From Brassica napus (taxonomy: Eukaryota; Streptophyta; Magnoliopsida; Brassicales; Brassicaceae), in assembly GCF_020379485.1 (NCBI RefSeq), contig NC_063452.1, forward strand, positions 25,922,770 through 25,986,769: a DNA stretch of 64,000 nucleotides, in the 5' to 3' direction. The position numbers and the translations under genes were made by a program. Position 1 is the stretch's first letter. Each line of letters starts with the position of its first letter. The notes beneath the pieces were generated by a model that saw only the letters and a list, made by a program, of their open reading frames with translations, was not told the origin of the DNA and did no database searches. Positions 58,303 through 64,000 of this stretch are shown here, in pieces.

Positions 58303-61300
58303 CTATATTCTTGTCTCAAACCAAAATTGGAGGACTGTTTCCATACTCTTCTTCCTATCCTTCTTAATCAAACTCAACTTGTTCCTTATACCCTTATCAA
58401 TGGTCTTCTTCAAAACAGATATAGGCATGACATTCTCCTCATGTTTTATTTTGTTCCTTTCCTGCCAGATTGCATAGATAACTGATTGGAATGCATATCT
58501 GCTGCAAAAAGATCTCTTCCTTTCTCTAACACCATCACATAACAGAGGCACAATGATGGACCAGACGTTGGAGTAAGAGCTTCTCAGAATTCCAAGAGAA
58601 AGATATTCCCAAACTTGTGAAGAGTAGGAACATTCCAAGAACAAATGGTTTCTGGATTCCATTGCCATTTTACAGAGGACACAAGTAGTATCTACACTTT
58701 GGTTCCATAAAGCTACTCTGTCCATGGTAGAGAGTCTGTCTAGCATAGCCAACCAGGACATAAACGCGTACTTCGGAGTAGCCATAGCAAACCAAACACC
58801 TTTAACCCAGTCACATCACACATAAGTTTTCCGAACCATCTGCCACGTCTCCTGAGTCAAGAAAGTTGATTTGAAACCCGACCTCCATTTCCAAAGATTT
58901 ACATCCTCCACATCCTCTCTTAGCTTCTCTTTTACACTAGACAACTCCACTTCAATAACATTGAGGGTCACTGTTCGATGCCTTCTTCTTCTTTTATTAC
59001 TCAAACAAACATCCTCAATTGTAGCTTCTCTCTTAATACCCAAATCAATAATTCCTCTATCTCCAAAGAGATCAAACAGCACTCCCTGATCCGACCAGTT
59101 ATCAAACCAAAAAGAAACATGTCGACCATTCCCTATCTCTTTTTTAAAGAAAGGCTTCGCAGTCTCCCTCAACTTCAGTATCTTTTTCCACGTCCAAGAC
59201 CCCATTTGTGTTTTCCCACTAACTGACCAGAAACTCTTCTTCTTCAGAAGATAAATCTTTATCCATCTTCCCCAAAGAGATTCGCCCGACAACAACCTCC
59301 AAATAATCGTTAACCCATAGACCATATTCACTTCCTTTAAAGCTCTTATTCCCAAACCTCCTTCATTTTTCTGCCTACAAATATCACTCCATGCAACTTT
59401 TGCTCCAGATGATTTAAGAACCGGACCAGGCCATAGAAAAGAAGCACACAGCTGTTCAACCTCCTTCATACATTGACTTGGCAGCCTGAACACTGATGCC
59501 CAGAAATTCGCTATGCCCACCAGAACTGCTTTGATCAACTGCAGTCTGCCCGCGTACGAAAGATAGCTCCAAGTACCAATCTTATTTCTGATTTTCTCTA
59601 GTAGAGGTAAGTAGTCATGCTTTCTCATCACCTGAGTCATAAGGGGAAGACCTAAATACCTTACTGGAAGAGAACCAACAGCAAAGGGAAAATTCCTCAA
59701 GATTCTGCTATTGTCTTCCCCTGAAACTCCAGCCATGTAAAGAGTAGACTTTTCAATGCTTATACTCCACCCCGACCACTTCGTGAACTCATCAAATACA
59801 GATAAAGCTCCCTCAATTGGCTCCTTAGAACCTTCAACAAAAATCATCAAATCGTCGGCAAAACAGAGATGTGTAAGAGACAGAGATTGACAACGAGGAT
59901 GAAACTTGAACTTCTTCTCCCGCACAGCCTTGTCTATCTTATGAGAGAGCACATTCATACACAACAAAAATAGATAAGGAGATAGAGAACATCTTTGCCT
60001 CAGACCTCTTGAACTCTGAAAGTACCCACCAAGCTCACCATTAACTTGAACATAAAATGAAGGAGTTGTTATACACAGGTTTACCCAGTGTATGAACCTT
60101 TGAGGGACTCCAATTGCTTCAAGACTTTGGAGCACAAATGACCACTGAACAGAGTCAAAAGCCTTCGAGACATCTATTTTCATCACACAGCGAGGAGATA
60201 TTGTCTCCTTATGATAATCCTTGACTAGCTCCAAAGCTAACAGCACGTTTTCCATCAAAAGCCTTCCACTGATAAACGCAGACTGGTTTTCCGTGATCAA
60301 CCGAGGAAGAAGGAGCTTGAGTCTATTAGCAAGGATTTTTGAAACCACCTTATATAGAACATTGCAGCATGCAATGGGTCTATAATCCTTCATTTCCAAT
60401 GAGTCTGTTTTCTTTGGTACTAAAGCCAGAATGGTAGAATTTACCCCTCTAGGCAAAAACTCATATTTAAAAACAGACTGAACAGCAACCAAGAAGTCCT
60501 GAGCTACAACAGGCCAAGCAGTCTTGAAAAATTCACAAGGAAACCCATCCGGACCCGGAGACTTGTTAGAAGGCATGGCGAATAATACCTTACGAATCTC
60601 CTCTTGAGTAACTTCTGCTTCCAAGAGCCGACAATCCTCCAATGTACATCGAAACTCCATCAGATCTTTTAACTCGTCAGTGGTAGTACCAATATAAGAA
60701 TCAGGCTTTTGGTTAAGAAACTCAGAGAAGAACCTCACTGCTTCTTCTTTTACCTCCATCTGCTTAGTAACAATTCTTCCATCCTTACATCTTACGGATG
60801 GAATTCTGACCGAATGGCATTATGGAAAGTTTTATTATTCTGACCCCCCTTGTCTAGCCAATGCAGCTTCGCCCTCTGTTTTAGAAAATACTCCTCCAAG
60901 CTAGCAACATGTATCCATCTTTCATAAGCCTCAACGTCCTCCTTTATAGTGTCATCATTTGGATTAGACAAAGTTTGCTGCTGCTTTTCACAAAGAATGC
61001 CATGAGCCTCTTTCGCTTTCCCTGTGAGGTTACCAAGCTTTTCCTTACCAATCTCTCTAATAAATTGTTTCAGATTTTTTAGCTTCTTTGAAAACCGGAA
61101 CATCGCTGAAGTAGAATGGAATAGGACCTGAGTTGATTCCCAATAATCCTTGATCATAGGTAAAAAACTTGGCAAGCTCCCTATCACATTTACATACGGT
61201 CTTCTAATTTTCTCACTGGGAGGAAGAAGTTGTAACTTACATCTCATATGATCCGAACACCCTCCGGGCTCAAACACTGAATAGGCATTTGGAAACTTTT

Positions 61301-62161
61301 GAAGAGCAGCATCATTCACAAGAACCCTATCCAATTTTTTACAAATCACCCCTTCTTCTCTCTTGTTACACCACGTGAACAACGGCCCTTGATACCCCAA
61401 GCCTGATAGATTACAATGAAGAATCATCCTCTGGAAGTCTCTCATTCCACTAGAAAGCCTTCCCAACTCCGAAAAATCCCGAACTTTCCTCAACCTCCAA
61501 TATCTCATTGAAATCACCCATGATAATCCAGGGTTTATTCATAAATAAAGCTGAATCATTATGGTAACAAAGGTCTTCCCACAAATCCTTTTTCCCCTCA
61601 GCTAGATTGTTTGCATAAACACAAGTACAAAAAAACTCCTCTTGGTCTTTCAATCCAAATGAACAAGTGATCAATTGGTCTATAAAGTGTCATACGAACC
61701 TCATCCCTCCACACGAACCAGATCCTCCCTCCTTGACTATACTCATAATTCATCATATAAGACCAGCCCCTGAACACAAAACTCAACATACTCTCCGCTT
61801 TTTTCTCCTTCACTCTTGTCTCCAAAATACTCCCAAACAACAAATCATTCTTTCCAACCCACTCTTTCACTATGGAATGCTTCAATAGTATGCTCTTCAC
61901 TGTGTTAACAGCGTGAGCCCTAGCCTTCCGACATCTACCTCTACCTTTCTTCATCCCTGACTTTATCTTCTCTTTTTCTTGTTGATCAAATATTTCATCC
62001 TCTAAAAGATCATTTTCTGATACTTCTAACCGATCTTTCCCATCACACATATCTTCCTCAGCAATTATTTCACCCTCCTCTTCTTCATTCATATGTAACA
62101 CTGAGTATTTCCAAACCAATATTTGAATATCCTCAGAGTTCTTAATCCCAAAATTTTGCAC
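58303..62161 (-). pseudogene. LINE ORF2 (endonuclease-reverse transcriptase), disrupted
   Basis: The endonuclease part spans three frames: 62161-61598 (FGSILETRVKEKKAE, GRIWFVWRDEV), 61674-61450 (WIIMGDFNEIL, the catalytic GDFN motif) and 61517-60792 (FTWCNKREEGVICKKLDRVL, GCSDHM). The reverse transcriptase frame (ATG 60759 to TGA 58816) is 647 residues open, with GPDGFPCEFF, DYRPIACCNVLYKVVSKILA, AFDSVQWSF and LCFADDLMIF (catalytic DD present). The usual GLRQGDPLSPYLF is GLRQRCSLSPYLF, a likely inactivating change. After the TGA the same frame continues (58785-58303) with the zf-RVT motif CVLCKMAMESRNHLFLEC. Two or more frameshifts and one stop: inactive but relatively young. Confidence 0.92.
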
Positions 62162-62187
62162 TCTTCCTGATTGCAGTCGAAACAGTT

Positions 62188-63629
62188 AAATAATTGAAAT
62201 CGTTTGACAAAACAAAAATTAAATAGATAGTTTACTAACGAAAGTGTTATCAGACACGTAAAGACGAATGGGACCAATTGTATTGTATAAACAATTATCT
62301 CACCGAACCTCGCAGGATCCTTCTCTTTATGACTGGAAAATAAAAAATTTGCAGACTTTTCCCTTCGTGTGGTCTAGATCCAGTGTACTGGACAGTCGAC
62401 ATTGGACACATAAAACAAAAACATAAAAAGATAGGAAACAAATAAATCAAACTTTAATAATGAAGTAAGAAAACTAAAAGGAAGACGTAAATTGTCTTCT
62501 TTTTCTTTAAAAAAATTTGTTTCCACCATCATCGATTGAACTTTGTTGTACTATCAAATATTAATCAATCAATTATAAATACAATCAGAAAAACACAACT
62601 GGATATAGCTAAACAAAATGAAAATACACGAATTATGTGTAAAATATGAAAAATTACCACTGGTACCACATTCGTAGTACTACTTTTTATGTTTACACTG
62701 ATCACTTTTACCATCACTTTTAATTAAGGGTAAAAGATCTTTATATCCATCGGGTTAACTAATCTATATTTAAGGTTTAGAGTTAAAGAGTTAGATAGGA
62801 TTTTTGGATTGTGAAATTTATGATTCTAATAAATATATAAATAAATACTTAAAATTTTTAAAAAATAGTCTCAAACATAATTTTCAATTTTCAAAAAGAA
62901 ATTTTTGAAAAAAAATTAAAAAAATTCAAAAAAAAATTCAAAAAAATTCAAAAAAAAAAAATTTACAAAAAAGTTCGAATTTGAAAAAGTATGATTCGAA
63001 AACATAAAAAAATATTTTTTATTTTTATTTTTTATTTATTTGAATAATAATTTATTATATATATAGATAACAAAGGTATAAGAGTCTTTTACCACTTAAC
63101 GAAGAATGTATTTTTGAAAATATTTTTTTAATGGTGGTAAAGATGAAAAGCGATACCATGAAAGTGGTAAACATAGAATTTCCCGTAAAAATTTTCCATG
63201 TGTGGTGAACTACAGATGCTTCTTTGACACGGAATATCAATAAAAGATGCCCTAATCTTTACATTAGAGATGTATAATATATATGAGAAATTCCTTAGGA
63301 TAATTTTTTTTAAAATTTTTGTCATAAAAATAGCACTCAATGAAAAAAATAACCGAAATAAGTTTTATTAACTAATCTAAACTTAGGGTTTATAGTTAAG
63401 GGGTGAGATTTTGGGTGTACGGTTTCAAATTTTTTTTTAAAAAAAAATTAAAATTAAAATTTTCAAAATAAAAAATAGCTATTTTGGTCTTTTTTTTAAG
63501 GCTATTTTTGTGACAAAAACTTAAAAAGTGTTATCTGAGAAAATTGCCATATATATATATATATATATATATCCCATATTGATTTTGGCTCCACCTAATA
63601 AAACAACCGTGTTGCAATACATAAAACGC
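62188..63629. other. AT-rich repetitive intergenic DNA
   Basis: No gene. Two stretches (about 62725-63130 and 63335-63550) share phrases such as GTTAACTAATCTA and AGGGTTTATAGTTAAGG and A-rich runs, so they look like related non-autonomous repeats. An (AT)12 microsatellite lies at 63549-63572. Confidence 0.4.
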
Positions 63630-63631
63630 AG

Positions 63632-64000
63632 TGTTTTTAAAACCGGACCGACCCGATGGTTAGACCGGGTTCGACCATGAACCGGTTATATAGCCGGGTT
63701 GATCTAGTAATTGGTTCGACCATGAACCGGCCACATAGCCGGATTATATTTCAAAGTTATTAAACCAATAAAAACAACTAAAACTATCAAAAATCTATAA
63801 ACCATCCATATAAACAAGAAACTAATTTATATTTATAATATTTTATGTTCAAAATTGATTTATATTTTAACTATTCATCATGTTTACTAATATTACTTTT
63901 ATATTTACATACTAAAAAAATATTAAACAATATTATTGAACCAGGTTTGACCCGGTCGAACCATATTGAACCGTAACCCAAAATATTTCCGGTTCAGTTT
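63632..64000. repeat. Repeat with ACCGG/CCGGTT ends, cut by the window edge
   Basis: It starts GTGTTTTTAAAACCGGACCG. The phrase GGTTCGACCATGAACCGG appears twice, with an AT-rich core, then GACCCGGTCGAACC and CCGGTTCAGTTT at the edge. This is the layout of a non-autonomous DNA transposon; the right end is outside the window. Confidence 0.5.

Larger units (their letters stand above)
58154..62187 (-). mobile_element. 5'-truncated L1-type LINE insertion
   Basis: A perfect 13-bp target duplication AGTCGAAACAGTT flanks it (58154-58166 and 62175-62187). On the minus strand the element ends in a poly-A tail (poly-T at 58171-58192 on plus), the mark of target-primed reverse transcription. The 4.0-kb body holds a partial endonuclease, reverse transcriptase and C-terminal zinc domain. 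The ORF1 (RNA-binding) region and the endonuclease N terminus are missing, as in 5'-truncated copies. Confidence 0.93.

Overview
This window is plant nuclear DNA and almost certainly from a Brassica-type crucifer. The evidence is closest resemblance to Arabidopsis genes (a CYS5-type cystatin, CML16, an OCTOPUS/DUF740 protein, and fragments of SOS1, AXR1, TIC20, NIPA and GatB), AT-rich intergenic DNA with GT-AG introns, and very dense nested transposons of the kinds found in Brassica. Start codons below were reset to ATG where a longer frame began on TTG or GTG.

Only three genes look intact: a secreted phytocystatin (3722-4084, minus), an OCTOPUS-like DUF740 protein (43031-44167, plus) and the four-EF-hand calmodulin-like protein CML16 (57143-57628, plus). 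They share no pathway or operon; they are islands in transposon DNA.

Left part (4.3-18.9 kb): an En/Spm-CACTA tnp2-type transposase pseudogene on the minus strand whose 3' two thirds is tandemly triplicated (period about 2535 bp); a 519-bp hAT-type element; a 4.17-kb Mutator-like element (perfect 9-bp target duplication) filled with GTCGTC/GACGAC palindromes and a hairpin with about 0.37-kb arms; a Ty3-type gag pseudogene; and the end of another CACTA element. Middle (19-36 kb): a decayed GatB (Glu-tRNA amidotransferase B) fragment, a 221-bp hAT MITE, a Ty3-type solo LTR, a Helitron, a Cassandra-type solo LTR carrying 5S rRNA-like sequence, a decayed LINE, and a 5.46-kb LTR element with no recognisable gag-pol (tRNA-Met primer site, 5-bp target duplication). 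Right part (37-64 kb): a Helitron whose 5' tip abuts and supplies the apparent TATA box of the OCTOPUS-like gene; two more Helitrons; two related PIF/Harbinger-like elements with TAA target duplications that each carry fragments of two unrelated host genes (TIC20 + NIPA; SOS1 + AXR1); a foldback element built of degenerate CCCTAAA repeats; CML16; a 5'-truncated L1 LINE with a 13-bp target duplication and poly-A tail; and the start of another repeat at the window edge.

The most unusual feature is the pair of neighbouring gene-capturing PIF/Harbinger-like ('Pack') elements: same termini, same subterminal leader ending in a GGACACGTGT motif, different captured gene pairs. Identities of genes and domains come from recall of the families, not from searches; element boundaries come from termini and target-site duplications read directly in the sequence.
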